This document shows positions 36,667 through 46,274 of a DNA stretch of 64,000 nucleotides, in pieces. The notes under the pieces were generated by a model. It made no database searches. It was not told the DNA's origin and saw only the letters and a program-made list of their open reading frames with translations. This DNA is from Arthrobacter citreus. Lineage in GTDB: Bacteria; Bacillota; Bacilli; Bacillales; Bacillaceae_G. The position numbers and the translations under genes were made by a program. The DNA is taken from assembly GCA_013200995.1 (NCBI GenBank), contig CP053688.1:806001-870000 (forward strand). Direction: 5' to 3'. Positions within the stretch are counted from its first letter, which is position 1, and every line of letters begins with the position of its first letter.

Positions 36667-37176
36667 TTAATAATCAAATACATCAATTATTCGGTCAGCT
36701 GTTTGGCGATTTCTACAAAGCTTGTATAGATTATTAAAAAACTCTTCAACGTCATTTGAAGTGCTAGGTATTTTTATTTCTACTTGAAGAGATCCGAATA
36801 CTTGTTTGAAATAAGCTTTACGCTCGGCATTTTTTCCGTCACGCTTTAATGGGTTATATTTCCATACTAATGAAAATTTACCATCAATTTCTTTAAGCTC
36901 CCTTATTTCAGCAGCAGTAGTTGATTTATTTTCAACATATATTACTAAGTAATAATTCTCATTTCGATGCCAATCGATAAATAATAAATAGTAGCTTTCT
37001 TCTTCTATTTTTTTTAAATGAAAAGCTGAAATGATCTGTTTTCCATTTGCCCATTGTTGAAAATTTTGTAAAGTATTGAAAGTCGTTGGAATTTCCTCTA
37101 TTTCAAATAACGAATAATTGAACTCCATCCAGTTTTTAATATGATTTGAAATGCCAATTGCAAATTCTTTCTTCAT
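36667..37176 (-). CDS. Hypothetical cytoplasmic protein
   Basis: 169 residues starting MKKEFAIGISNHIKNWMEFNY. Mixed alpha/beta, no membrane helix. Conserved-looking blocks are YYLLFIDWHRNENYYLVIYVE and WKYNPLKRDGKNAERKAYFKQ. AGAGGT lies 7 nt before the ATG at 37176; the frame extends 14 codons further without a ribosome binding site. Seems typical of Bacillaceae hypothetical proteins; no family named. Confidence 0.7.
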   Translation of the reverse strand: MKKEFAIGISNHIKNWMEFNYSLFEIEEIPTTFNTLQNFQQWANGKQIISAFHLKKIEEESYYLLFIDWHRNENYYLVIYVENKSTTAAEIRELKEIDGKFSLVWKYNPLKRDGKNAERKAYFKQVFGSLQVEIKIPSTSNDVEEFFNNLYKLCRNRQTADRIIDVFDY

Positions 37177-37328
37177 ACATATACCTCTGTTTTTTAAGTT
37201 GGTTTGTATATTTATCATATCATCAAAAATAGAATTAAAAAATGCACTCTATGTAATAATCTACCATCTATAAGATAAAGTTGAAATACTCATATTATTA
37301 ATGATGATTTGTTTAAGGAGGATTTTAA

Positions 37329-37481
37329 ATGGCAAGAGGGAAAAGCTTTAATCATAAGAAAAAAGGTCATGAGCCAACTAGTCCAAAAGGGTCATTAGTT
37401 GCTCCAGAAGACCGTAAACATGAAGATCGTGAAGAAGATTATATCGTAACGGAAGAAGCTTTTAAAAATCGAATTCAATAG
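37329..37481 (+). CDS. Small basic/acidic hypothetical protein
   Basis: 50 residues. A basic head (MARGKSFNHKKKGHEP) is followed by an acidic tail (PEDRKHEDREEDYIVTEEAF). AAGGAGGA lies 7 nt before the ATG and a strong terminator follows, which together support a real gene. Unfolded-looking small proteins of this kind are common in Bacillaceae, some in spores; no match was recognised. Confidence 0.75.
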   Translation: MARGKSFNHKKKGHEPTSPKGSLVAPEDRKHEDREEDYIVTEEAFKNRIQ

Positions 37482-37488
37482 CATAATT

Positions 37489-37526
37489 AAATGGGACTCA
37501 GATAATCAATTTGAGTCCCATTTTTA
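37489..37526. terminator. Bidirectional terminator
   Basis: AAATGGGACTCA (37489-37500) pairs exactly with TGAGTCCCATTT (37512-37523), with T and A runs at the ends, between convergent genes. Confidence 0.9.
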
Positions 37527-37537
37527 ATTATTTAAAC

Positions 37538-39094
37538 TTAATGAAATTTTAGTAAAGTAATTAGTTCATTTTTACTAACTGCCTCAAATAACAAAGGGAT
37601 TGGTGGTCCGCTAGGTCTATTTAAAACTAGCTGGTAGATCATTGTGAAAAAATATTTTTGATTTGTTTTCATTATTTTTTTATCTTCATGGTAGCAAATT
37701 GAATATAATTCTTTCATTAAAGTCTCTGTGCTTTCATTTTGTAAAATTTGATCACATAAAACAGTTAACCAATTCTGTTGTTGTTTAGTTAAAGAATGAT
37801 AATATTCCGTTGCTTGTTGTTGATTAACAATAATATGTTTTTGAGGATAATATTTTTTTATCCAATATTCAGCCAGTTGACTGATTTTATGAATTTTTTC
37901 AACTGGATAAGTTTCACCATTATTTTCAAAAATATTTTGTAATAAATCTACATTATAATTCACTAAAGGTAGAATGCTTGCAATGTGATTAAATTTAGGG
38001 AAATCGGTCTCAATCGCATCATTATGTGCAAATTCAATGGACTGAAGAATATCTAGGTCATGCAAAGTGCGATTCATAAAATTTGCTTTATATCTTTCAA
38101 ATTCAGAATAGTTTTTAATAACATCTTCATCAAGACCTATATTGAATGATGCAGTTGGTTTGTATCTTGCAAACATAAATAGGATTATTTCAGGTAAATA
38201 AACTTTCAGCAATTCAGCTGGTGTAATCAGATTCCCAGTCGAACTTGACATTTTTTTATTTTGCCCTTTAATGCCAATAAATTCGTAAGGAGCATAGTGG
38301 GGGGCGTCAAAATTAAAAATTGTTTTCGCTATTTCTTTGGATACATTATAGCTACCCGTCTCAGACGAATGATCCCTACCACCGGGTTCAAAAACGACAC
38401 CTTCTTTCATCCATCTCATTGCCCAATCAATTTTCCAGTTTAATTTAATATTCCGTGCATCATTTACATTTAAAAGATTTGAATAACCACAGCTACATGA
38501 ATAATATAAAATTTTGTTTTTACTATTATATTCAGTAATCTTCGTGTCATCTTTCTCGCAATTTTCACAATAAAGTGTGATTGGATAAAATTCATTTCGT
38601 TCTTGTTCAGTTGGAACATTTGTTTTGAACCTAATTAAAATGTCATAGATTTCTTTTCTTGTTTCAAGTGCGTGAATAATTTCATTTTTATAACGCCCAG
38701 AACTGTATTCTTTACTTTGGTATATAAACTCAATCTCAATTCCAAAATCAGTCAAAGCATTTTCAAATTCTTTCTCAAAGTGTTCAGCAAATGAAGAGTG
38801 ACACCCATACGGATCAGGAATACTTGAATACGATTGTCTAATATATTTACTAAAAGAGGGATCAATATTATTTGGGACTTTTCTGAATCGATCAAAGTCA
38901 TCCCAAGAAAAGATAAATCTTGTTTTTTTACCTAAATTTTTTAATGCTTTAACGACAAAATAGGTTGTAATAATCTCACGAAAATTTCCTATGTGAACGG
39001 AACCAGATGGGCTAATGCCTGAAGCACAAACATAGGTTTCTTGATTTGGATATTTTTCAATTATTTCATTTGCGATTTTATATGCCCAATGCAT
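37538..39094 (-). CDS. lysK: Class I lysyl-tRNA synthetase
   Basis: 518 residues. Class I signatures: HIGN at 34-37 (HIGH motif, SGSVHIGN) and KKMSSS at 280-285 (KMSKS motif). A zinc-ribbon region (CENCEKDD and SCSCGYSN) lies between. Class I LysRS is the archaeal-type enzyme; most Bacillus use class II LysS, and some B. cereus-group strains carry this one in addition. Attaches lysine to its tRNA. GAGGTG precedes the ATG. Expression is controlled by the T-box leader directly upstream. Confidence 0.96.
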   Translation of the reverse strand: MHWAYKIANEIIEKYPNQETYVCASGISPSGSVHIGNFREIITTYFVVKALKNLGKKTRFIFSWDDFDRFRKVPNNIDPSFSKYIRQSYSSIPDPYGCHSSFAEHFEKEFENALTDFGIEIEFIYQSKEYSSGRYKNEIIHALETRKEIYDILIRFKTNVPTEQERNEFYPITLYCENCEKDDTKITEYNSKNKILYYSCSCGYSNLLNVNDARNIKLNWKIDWAMRWMKEGVVFEPGGRDHSSETGSYNVSKEIAKTIFNFDAPHYAPYEFIGIKGQNKKMSSSTGNLITPAELLKVYLPEIILFMFARYKPTASFNIGLDEDVIKNYSEFERYKANFMNRTLHDLDILQSIEFAHNDAIETDFPKFNHIASILPLVNYNVDLLQNIFENNGETYPVEKIHKISQLAEYWIKKYYPQKHIIVNQQQATEYYHSLTKQQQNWLTVLCDQILQNESTETLMKELYSICYHEDKKIMKTNQKYFFTMIYQLVLNRPSGPPIPLLFEAVSKNELITLLKFH

Positions 39095-39149
39095 GTTTTT
39101 TCACCTCAAAGTTTTTGTTTTATTTAGTTGAATCGTTTAAAAAAGAAAA

Positions 39150-39440
39150 TAAAAAAACTCCCACCCCCAAGATTATTCATCTTGAGGACGAGAGTTTGTA
39201 AACTTCGTGGTACCACCTCAGTTTATTGATACGTTACCATATCAATCTTATCGGGTACGGCATAAAGCTTATACCCTATCTCTGTAACGGGAGATCCCGT
39301 CGTATTATCCCTAAAGTAATCTTTAGTTCCATACGAAGCTCCAAGACTTTTTTTCATAAAGCATATTATTACTCCTTTTCAGCTACTGGAGTTCTCTGTA
39401 AATAATGTTAGCTTTACTACTTTTCTCTTCATGGCTTTTA
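39150..39440 (-). promoter_or_regulatory. T-box riboswitch of lysK
   Basis: Reading the minus strand, the leader has the conserved AGAGAA region of stem I and GCTGAAAAGGAG, then the T-box sequence TGAGGTGGTACCACG (39206-39220) and an intrinsic terminator (39151-39195, ending in seven T). Uncharged tRNA should pair with the specifier and T-box and favour the antiterminator, switching lysK on. An AAA specifier would fit lysine but the specifier loop could not be placed with certainty by eye. Start of the transcript near 39440 is approximate. Confidence 0.92.
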
Positions 39441-39549
39441 ATTGTCGAAATATTTATTGTTATTATATTAATTAAAACAATAATAATTGTCAATTAAAAT
39501 TAAAATTGAATAAAATGATTTAAATGCAAATAAAATGGGAGGTGCCAAG

Positions 39550-40206
39550 ATGAACGACCCGGGTGAAGATTTGGTTTTGTTAGGTGGATACTTTTTAATA
39601 TTTGGTACATTAACTTCTGCTGTGGGCGTTTCAAGTAAAAAAATTGTTAGTGAAGATTTCGGGAGAGATTTATTTGCAAAAGGAAATGCAATTGAATCAT
39701 TTGGCAACTCATTGCAAGCAATTGGAAGAGAAAAATTATATAAAAAAGAAGGTAATGATGAAAGAGAGTTAGTCATGATGGTTGGTGCCTGGTCTCAGGC
39801 GGCAGGTAACATAACAAACACAATTGCAACGAATATAGAACGTGAAGGCTTGGAAGAAGAAGGACATAAGTTGAATCTTGTTGGTAGTATAATACAAGCA
39901 ATTGGTGCTCAACTTGAAACAACTGGTGCATTAGAGGAAGGTACTTTTCTATCAAATATCGAAGCTTATGGTAGTGAATTAATTGGATTAGGCGCGTTAA
40001 TTGATGGAACAGGGAATGTTGCCTTATTAAATGATAAAGCTATATTAGGAGACCAACTTTTATTAGTAGGAAGCTGGGTTCAAGTCTTTGGAGCAATATT
40101 AATTGTTTATGCACTGACGAATAAAAAGAGGCAAAAAGAAGAAGAAAATCATTCAGAACATAGATACGGATATTATCCAAATAAAAAAATTGAATGGTAT
40201 ATATAA
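39550..40206 (+). CDS. Repetitive hypothetical protein (DUF6944-like)
   Basis: 218 residues made of recurring units of about 40 residues built on LVLLGGYFLIFGTL, GNSLQAIGRE, LVGSIIQAIGAQLETTG and ELIGLGALIDGTGN. The pattern G-x-x-I/L-Q-A-I/F-G is repeated at least four times, giving an amphipathic helical array. The last 25 residues are charged. GGGAGGTG lies 6 nt before the ATG at 39550. From memory it resembles Bacillus DUF6944 family repetitive proteins. Function unknown. Confidence 0.65.
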   Translation: MNDPGEDLVLLGGYFLIFGTLTSAVGVSSKKIVSEDFGRDLFAKGNAIESFGNSLQAIGREKLYKKEGNDERELVMMVGAWSQAAGNITNTIATNIEREGLEEEGHKLNLVGSIIQAIGAQLETTGALEEGTFLSNIEAYGSELIGLGALIDGTGNVALLNDKAILGDQLLLVGSWVQVFGAILIVYALTNKKRQKEEENHSEHRYGYYPNKKIEWYI

Positions 40207-40358
40207 ATTTTTTGTGAAGAATATGAAAAAAAGAAGGTATATTATTTTTAATAGCTAATAACTAATTATTAAAAGTAAATTAAAACATTTTGTTTTTCTG
40301 TAATAACATTATATGAGAAAATAGAATAAATTAATTTTTGAAACCGAGGTAAGAATAT

Positions 40359-41222
40359 ATGAATGTAAAAATCATAACAGATAGTGCGGCTGATTTGCCT
40401 AAAGAAATAATTGAGGAATACAATATTGATGTGATTCCTCTAAGAGTTTATTCGGAAGATGAAAAAGAATTCTTTGATGGTGTAACATTAGATTCAAAAA
40501 CTTTATTTAATGAAATGCGCAATGGAAAAGTATTTAAAACTTCACTTCCTTCATACGAGAATATTTATAATACATTTATTAAATATGCAAAAGAAAATAC
40601 GTCGTGTATATATATCGCTTTTTCGTCTGAACTTTCAGGTACATATCAATCAACGGTAATGGTAAAAAATGAGCTGAAGGAAGAATTTCCTGACTTTGAT
40701 TTAGAGATTTTTGATACAAAAGGTGCTTCGATTGGACAAGGGTTAATTGCAGTTAATGCAGCAAAACTAGCAAGTAGCGGTGCAACGAAAGAAGAAGTTG
40801 TTTTGAATATAAAAAATAATATTCAACATATTGAGCATATTTTCACTGTCGATGACTTACAGTATTTAGTGCGTGGTGGTCGCTTAAGTAAAGTTGCAGG
40901 ATTTGTTGGGAATTTATTAAATATTAAACCGATCTTACACGTTGAAGATGGGAAACTAATTCCACTGGAAAAAATTAGAGGTTCTAAAAAAGTGTTGAAA
41001 AGAATTCTTGAAATTATGGAATCAAGAGGAACAAATTTATCGGGTCAAATTATTGGTATATCTCATGGGGACGATTTAGATAAAGCCATCGAGGTAAAAA
41101 ATGCAGTGGCCGAAGCGTTTGGAAGTAAGGAATTTGTCATTAATTCAATTGGATCAGCAATTGGCGCACATGCAGGTCCAGGTACATTGGCTATATTTTT
41201 TATGAATGAAAACAAACAATAA
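40359..41222 (+). CDS. DegV-family fatty-acid-binding protein
   Basis: 287 residues, full length. VKIITDSAADLPKEI, FKTSLPS, AFSSELSGTYQS, RGGRLSK and IGAHAGPGTLAIFF are the DegV blocks. In the Fak system such proteins present fatty acids to the FakA kinase for phospholipid synthesis. CCGAGGTAAG precedes the ATG. A hydrophobic tunnel protein of the cytoplasm; specificity (saturated or unsaturated) cannot be read. Confidence 0.95.
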   Translation: MNVKIITDSAADLPKEIIEEYNIDVIPLRVYSEDEKEFFDGVTLDSKTLFNEMRNGKVFKTSLPSYENIYNTFIKYAKENTSCIYIAFSSELSGTYQSTVMVKNELKEEFPDFDLEIFDTKGASIGQGLIAVNAAKLASSGATKEEVVLNIKNNIQHIEHIFTVDDLQYLVRGGRLSKVAGFVGNLLNIKPILHVEDGKLIPLEKIRGSKKVLKRILEIMESRGTNLSGQIIGISHGDDLDKAIEVKNAVAEAFGSKEFVINSIGSAIGAHAGPGTLAIFFMNENKQ

Positions 41223-41230
41223 GATAAAAT

Positions 41231-41274
41231 TAGAGCTAAATTTCATCAAAAAGGTGAAGATAGCTCTTTTTTTA
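41231..41274 (+). terminator. Rho-independent terminator
   Basis: AGAGCTA (41232-41238) pairs with TAGCTCT (41261-41267), with an inner TTCATC/GGTGAA helix, then TTTTTT. Confidence 0.8.
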
Positions 41275-41380
41275 ATACTTCTAAAAAGCAATACCAGGAT
41301 AATTTCTGATACATAATTTCTTTGAAAGAAGTAAATAGTATTTATGTAATCTTCAACTTTAATTTTATGAGGTGAAAGCA

Positions 41381-41629
41381 ATGTCAATTTTAGATAACTG
41401 GGATCAATGGAAAGATTTTTTAGGTGATCGTTTAGAAGCAACAGGCGAAAAAGGTGTTGGAGAAGGCGCTATTAATGAAATGGCATATCGCTTAGGAAAT
41501 TATTTAGCAAATGAAGTTGAGCCTAAAAATGCAGAAGAACAAATCTTAAAAGACCTTTGGAATGTTGCAGATGAACAAGAGCAACATACAATTGCAGGCT
41601 TAATGATGAAGTACGTTAAAAACAAATAA
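41381..41629 (+). CDS. DUF3243 family protein (YmfJ-like)
   Basis: 82 residues. SILDNWDQWKDFLGDRLE, GEGAINEMAYRLGNYLANEVEP and EEQILKDLWNVADEQEQHTIA are the blocks of DUF3243, a small helical family of Bacillaceae that includes B. subtilis YmfJ. GAGGTG lies 6 nt before the ATG at 41381. Function unknown. Confidence 0.88.
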   Translation: MSILDNWDQWKDFLGDRLEATGEKGVGEGAINEMAYRLGNYLANEVEPKNAEEQILKDLWNVADEQEQHTIAGLMMKYVKNK

Positions 41630-41647
41630 CTAACATTAGTGTAATTA

Positions 41648-41690
41648 AAAAATAGCCTTGTGAATAAAATCATAAAGGCTATTTTTTTTT
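41648..41690 (+). terminator. Rho-independent terminator
   Basis: AAAATAGCCTT (from 41648) pairs with AAGGCTATTTT (from 41674), followed by more T. Confidence 0.85.
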
Positions 41691-41960
41691 CGATAGGAGT
41701 TTTATTCTGTTTACACAAAATCTACAAATATTAATGAAAATTAAACTTGAAATGGACTAAAACATCAAATATACTGTACTTATTGTGAATACTGTTTCTG
41801 AAGTAGAAACATTTACCATTTACAATTTGTTTAGTTTTTTGTATGATAAACTTTCTGTTCAAATTGCATGGTTATTATTTTTTTGATTATTGGACTACTA
41901 AATTTTTGAGCATTTTGAACAAGTTTTTCAAAATATATATAGAAGAAATGGGGATAAAAT

Positions 41961-43436
41961 ATGAATAATCAGCATGATACGGCTGAGAAGCCGTTTAGCG
42001 TAAAAACGATTATTGGTCCTATGATGGCAGTAATCGTAGGGATGATCATGGTTATTTTAGACAGTACCGTAGTAAACGTGGCACTACCAGGGATTACGGA
42101 ATACTTTAAGTCTGACTTAACAAAAATGCAGTGGACGATTACCGGATATACTTTAGCATTATCAGCAGTAATTCCACTTGCAGGATGGATGTCTGATCGA
42201 TTTGGTGCAAAGAGAATTTTCATTTTAACGATTCTATTTTTCACGATCGGTTCAGTACTTTGCTCAGTTGCACAATCACCAGAGCAGTTAATTTTATTCC
42301 GTGTCATTCAAGGAATAGGCGGAGGAATGGTTGCTCCAATCGGAATGGCAATCATCTTTAGATTAGCACCTCCAGAAAAAATCGGATCAATTATGGGAAT
42401 GCTAGGAATTCCAATGTTACTTGCTCCTGCACTAGGTCCAGTTATTTCAGGTTGGTTTGTAGAATATTCTACATGGCACTGGATTTTCTTAATTAATCTA
42501 CCAATCGGTATTATTGCGATGATCATCGGATTTAAATTCTTACCGAATTTTGAAACGAAATCAGTACCATCACTTGATGGATTAGGGATTATTATTGCTC
42601 CAATCGCTTTTTCAATGTTAGCATACGGAGTTAGCCAAAGTGCAACTAGTTGGACTTCTAAAGGGACATTAACAGGCTTAATCGTTGGTGGAGTAGCACT
42701 ATTACTTTTCATCGTAGTTGAGCTTCGTCAAAAACAACCGCTACTTGAATTACGTGTTTTTAAATCATCTGATTTTGTTAGAAGTATTTTAATCACATGG
42801 ATTATGCAAATTGCGTTATTTGGTTCGTTCTTAATCGTTCCATTATTTTTACAAACAGTTAAGCAATATGGAGCGTTTGAAACAGGCTTAATCATGTTAC
42901 CACAAGCTTTAGCATCCGCTTTAATGATGCCAATCGGTGGTAAGATGTATGATAAAGTTGGTGCAAGACCGATGGCACTAGTTGGTTTAACAATCATTAC
43001 ATCTGCACTTTTCATTTTCTCTAAGATTTCAGTTGATTCATCAAATACATTCATCATGTTAACTCTTGCAATGATGGGCGCTGGAATGGGCTTATCAATG
43101 ATGCCAATTAATACACATGTATTACAATCAGCACCTAGACATTTAGTAAGTCGTGTTACGCCATTAACTGCTGCTGCACAGCAAGTTATGGTTTCATTTG
43201 CTGTAGCAGGTATGGCTGGATTCTTAACATCTAGCACAAAAGATTATATGGCAACAGCAAAGAATCCTTTAAATGCAATGATTTCAGCGTTTGGTGATAC
43301 ATTCTTACTTGCTGCAGGAATCGCATTAGCAGGTGCGTTATTAGCAATCATCTTACGTAAACCGAAATTGAAAGACTCTGATGCGTCACAAGCTGAACTT
43401 GACGAATCAAAATCTTCAATGATGGTAGGACATTAA
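41961..43436 (+). CDS. DHA2-family (EmrB/QacA) multidrug MFS transporter
   Basis: 491 residues, 14 predicted membrane helices. Helix 1 carries the DHA2 motif VILDSTVVNVALPGI, the 2-3 loop reads GWMSDRFGAKRIF and helix 5 has the antiporter motif GPVISGWFVEYSTWHWIFLI. Proton-driven export of drugs or similar compounds is expected. GGGGATAAAATATG gives the start. No regulator is adjacent, so induction cannot be predicted. Confidence 0.92.
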   Translation: MNNQHDTAEKPFSVKTIIGPMMAVIVGMIMVILDSTVVNVALPGITEYFKSDLTKMQWTITGYTLALSAVIPLAGWMSDRFGAKRIFILTILFFTIGSVLCSVAQSPEQLILFRVIQGIGGGMVAPIGMAIIFRLAPPEKIGSIMGMLGIPMLLAPALGPVISGWFVEYSTWHWIFLINLPIGIIAMIIGFKFLPNFETKSVPSLDGLGIIIAPIAFSMLAYGVSQSATSWTSKGTLTGLIVGGVALLLFIVVELRQKQPLLELRVFKSSDFVRSILITWIMQIALFGSFLIVPLFLQTVKQYGAFETGLIMLPQALASALMMPIGGKMYDKVGARPMALVGLTIITSALFIFSKISVDSSNTFIMLTLAMMGAGMGLSMMPINTHVLQSAPRHLVSRVTPLTAAAQQVMVSFAVAGMAGFLTSSTKDYMATAKNPLNAMISAFGDTFLLAAGIALAGALLAIILRKPKLKDSDASQAELDESKSSMMVGH

Positions 43437-43442
43437 TAAATT

Positions 43443-43482
43443 AAAAACAGAAGCCTAGAAATAGTTTGGCTTCTGTTTTTTT
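43443..43482 (+). terminator. Rho-independent terminator
   Basis: AAAAACAGAAGCC (43443-43455) pairs with GGCTTCTGTTTTT (43468-43480), then TT. Confidence 0.9.
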
Positions 43483-43746
43483 ATTGTGTTGAAAAATGAG
43501 TTTGTCAATTATTGTTCAACATGATGGAACATATTTTCATCATCATTGTCTTTTATTAACTCATAAACGCTTTATGAGTATGCTAATAGTAGCTTTAGCC
43601 CATCAATACTTTGGAATGCAATATTAATATTCGCTGTATTTTAGACGCTGTTTAAAATAATTTAGTACTAATCGGACAAATTTTAATAGTTTCTACAATT
43701 TTAAAAGAAATGTTATAATACAAGTTGAATTGTAATAAAAATGTCC
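43483..43746. other. Intergenic region, no gene seen
   Basis: AT-rich. A second -10-like element with TG extension (TGTTATAAT, 43711-43719) lies here, upstream of the better promoter at 43747-43775. Nothing else recognised. Confidence 0.4.
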
Positions 43747-43775
43747 TTATTATGTAAAGGTTAGTTCTGTATAAT
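43747..43775 (+). promoter_or_regulatory. Probable sigma-A promoter of the L,D-transpeptidase gene
   Basis: TTATTA (43747-43752) and TATAAT (43770-43775) are separated by 17 bases, 45 nt before the start codon. The -10 is perfect, the -35 matches 4 of 6. Confidence 0.5.
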
Positions 43776-43819
43776 AGAGGCTCATGAAGATCGATTTACT
43801 TTACAATGGAGCTGATTAA

Positions 43820-44728
43820 ATGATTAAAAGTATTTGCAAAACAACTTTAGCGCTTTCAATTTTAACTGGAGGTTTATTCTATAGTAATATTACTCCAAAT
43901 GCGATTAAGACAGTGGAAGCTGCTACAGTTAATGGTACAGTAACTGCAACTGTATTAAATGTTAGAAGTGGTCCGGACACTAGCAATAAAATTGTTGGAA
44001 CACTTAAAAAAGGTGCAAAAGTTTCAATTACAAGCACAAGTGGAACTTGGTATAAAATTACTAGCGGAAGCAAGACTGGATGGGTTTCAAGTAAATACAT
44101 AAAAAAATCCGCTACAACAGTTTCAGCAGCGACTGTGAACAAAATGAAAACTTTAGGTACATCAAAACAATTAATCGTTGTTTCAGCTAGCAATGAAAGT
44201 ACGAGAAATGCTTTAATAGAGACATTTGAAAAAAGTGGATCTACTTGGAAGAAGTTACATACATACACAGGTGTGATCGGTAAAAATGGCATGATTAGTA
44301 ATAAACATGAAGGTGACTACGAAACACCGGAAGGAAAATATACAATAACGACAGCTTTTGGAAGAAATACAAATCCAGGAACTAAAATGACGTATCGAAA
44401 AATCACGTCCAATGATGTATGGGTCGATGATTCGAATAGTAAATTGTATAATACTTGGCAAGCAGCATCAGCTAATAATGGTAGATGGAAAACTGCAGAG
44501 AAGATGAACATTTCACAATATGATTATGGGTTTGTTATAAACTATAATCAAGCGAGAACGCCAGGAAAAGGAAGTGCAATATTTTTCCATATAGCAGGAA
44601 CTTCAGGCTATACTGCAGGTTGCACAGCTACTTCAAAAACGAATGTAGTATCAATTTTAAAATGGTTAGATCCCGCAAAAAAACCGCTTATTATTCAAAC
44701 GCCATTGAATAAATTAAGTCAATATTAA
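43820..44728 (+). CDS. Secreted SH3b / L,D-transpeptidase (YkuD-like)
   Basis: 302 residues. Signal peptide to about residue 34 (VEA then A). An SH3_3 domain follows (about 38-96: TVLNVRSGPDTSNKIVGTLKKG, WVSSKYIKK). The C-terminal part (about 115-300) has the L,D-transpeptidase-type site with His257 (FFHIAG) and Cys268 (YTAGCTA). The enzyme should make 3-3 crosslinks or attach proteins in peptidoglycan, or act as a carboxypeptidase. GGAGCTG precedes the ATG. Confidence 0.9.
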   Translation: MIKSICKTTLALSILTGGLFYSNITPNAIKTVEAATVNGTVTATVLNVRSGPDTSNKIVGTLKKGAKVSITSTSGTWYKITSGSKTGWVSSKYIKKSATTVSAATVNKMKTLGTSKQLIVVSASNESTRNALIETFEKSGSTWKKLHTYTGVIGKNGMISNKHEGDYETPEGKYTITTAFGRNTNPGTKMTYRKITSNDVWVDDSNSKLYNTWQAASANNGRWKTAEKMNISQYDYGFVINYNQARTPGKGSAIFFHIAGTSGYTAGCTATSKTNVVSILKWLDPAKKPLIIQTPLNKLSQY

Positions 44729-44760
44729 TATTTTTAAACTAGCTAATATTTTAGATGTAA

Positions 44761-44801
44761 AGAGTGTAGAGAAAACTTAATAGTTCTCTACACTCTTTTT
44801 T
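44761..44801 (+). terminator. Rho-independent terminator
   Basis: AGAGTGTAGAGAA (44761-44773) pairs with TTCTCTACACTCT (44784-44796), then TTTT. Confidence 0.9.
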
Positions 44802-44869
44802 ATTTAGGCTCTGTTATATTTAAATGTTAGTTTTATTGTTTTTAAATTATAAAAGTTAGACTTTAATTA

Positions 44870-45253
44870 TTAAGACTGGAAAAATTCAATCCACTCTCCA
44901 TCTGGTCCATAAAAGAAGATATATTTTGATCCACTTGGCAACGTTGTGATTGACTCGTCTACAAATGTTACATAAAGGTCCTTAACACGTGCGATCTCCG
45001 CTTCAATATTATCTACTGCAAATGCAAGGTGATGAACTTTCCCCTCTGCTGGTAAATCTGGGTTATAACCAGAAATTAATTCTACAATCGGTTCCTTTGA
45101 ATCCTCAAATCCTAAGAACGCTAATTTAATCTTTGGATCGATATGGTCTTGTTTTTCTAAAAACACTAATCCCACAACTCTAGTATAAAATTCAATCGAT
45201 GTATCTATATCTCTTACTTGAATCCCTACATGTTCGAGTTTTTTAACAGCCAT
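44870..45253 (-). CDS. VOC/glyoxalase-family protein
   Basis: 127 residues, two beta-alpha-beta-beta-beta units of the vicinal-oxygen-chelate fold. Metal ligands fit His8 (LEHVGI), Glu58 (VELI), His74 or His75 (VHHLAF) and Glu123 (WIEFF), which is the glyoxalase I set. Lactoylglutathione or bacillithiol-adduct chemistry is possible but not provable. AGGAGGT lies 8 nt before the ATG. Confidence 0.9.
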   Translation of the reverse strand: MAVKKLEHVGIQVRDIDTSIEFYTRVVGLVFLEKQDHIDPKIKLAFLGFEDSKEPIVELISGYNPDLPAEGKVHHLAFAVDNIEAEIARVKDLYVTFVDESITTLPSGSKYIFFYGPDGEWIEFFQS

Positions 45254-45876
45254 AATGCTTACCTCCTATTAATATCAATTCTTCGAAATAGTATAACATA
45301 CAATATAAAAAAATCAGTGTCAGGCACCATAAACATTGAAAGGAGATACCTTTTATGGACACTACTTTTTTCAATTATCCTGTGACTTTACCGAATTTAG
45401 CACACAAAAAAGACGAGTCTGAAATAAGGGGATATGAATAAAATCCTATATAGTATTGGTATTAAAAAAATAGTGCCATAAGCCATAATTGCCTTCTTTA
45501 GTTTTGAAAGGAATAACAATTTAATTTTACCAACATAGTTGTAATTAGTAACTTTGGGGAATTTGCAATTTTAACGTAGAATTTCAGACAATTCTTTTCG
45601 CACTAAACAGCCATTTAAAAGAAAATCAACAATCTGCTTAGTAAAGCTTATATTTAATCCATTATTTTGTGAAATACTTCAACTCGAAGATCGTGCTTTA
45701 AATTATGTTACATTAGAATAAAATACAAAACACGTATTTGATCTAAAAAACAAGGAAAGTGTTGTGATATTGTCGAAGTATGCTAGTTAATTTATTTAGT
45801 CGCCAGAATTTCTCCTTAAATGAATAAAGAGTGTGAAGAAAATTTAAAAAACATAAACTTTAGGATGTGAGCGGTT
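45254..45876. other. Intergenic region with a degenerate GTGTCAGGCACCAT repeat
   Basis: About 620 bases. GTGTCAGGCACCAT at 45317-45330, partly mirrored by TTTATGGACAC at 45351-45361, resembles the GTGCCTGACAC palindromes scattered in Bacillus genomes. A 28-codon ORF (45355-45441, MDTTFFNYPVTLPNLAHKK) has AAAGGAG 9 nt upstream but no match and may be chance. The remaining 430 bases show nothing. Confidence 0.45.
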
Positions 45877-46077
45877 TTGAGTAAGCGGAAGTGGACACAT
45901 ACTGAAATAGAAGAGTATAGAAAGAAAAATGGAGCTTTCTTTTATTTTAACAAGGAAGATTCGAATTTTTTAATACCTAAAGCATTTGGAATAGGATGGA
46001 CGGTTAACTGGGCGAATCCAATTTCTTGGATATTAATAATTGTAATCATTGGGATCATTTTTTTACGTAATCATTAA
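45877..46077 (+). CDS. DUF5808-like small membrane protein
   Basis: 66 residues. TTG start after GGATGTGAGCGG. The head WTHTEIEEYRKKNGAFFYFN, then IPKAFGIGWTVNWANP and a C-terminal membrane helix (ISWILIIVIIGIIFL) fit the DUF5808 pattern (from memory). Unknown function. Confidence 0.6.
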   Translation: MSKRKWTHTEIEEYRKKNGAFFYFNKEDSNFLIPKAFGIGWTVNWANPISWILIIVIIGIIFLRNH

Positions 46078-46274
46078 AATGAATACTTTTATCTGTTAAC
46101 GGAAGTTTTGTTAGATTATTTTGTTGTCTTTTTTTATTTAGCATTGAACTTATTGTTTTAGTAAGTTGATTCAATGCACCATTAGAAATTTAAGTGAAAA
46201 AAATTAAGTTTATTTTGAAATTTCAAAGTATAATAGTAAGACATTTAGTAATATGTGAATAGTTGAGGTGTAAT

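Noticed and set aside
45355..45441. 28-codon ORF after the GTGTCAGGCACC repeat
   Set aside because: Ribosome binding site is acceptable but there is no other support; mentioned only in the gap entry.
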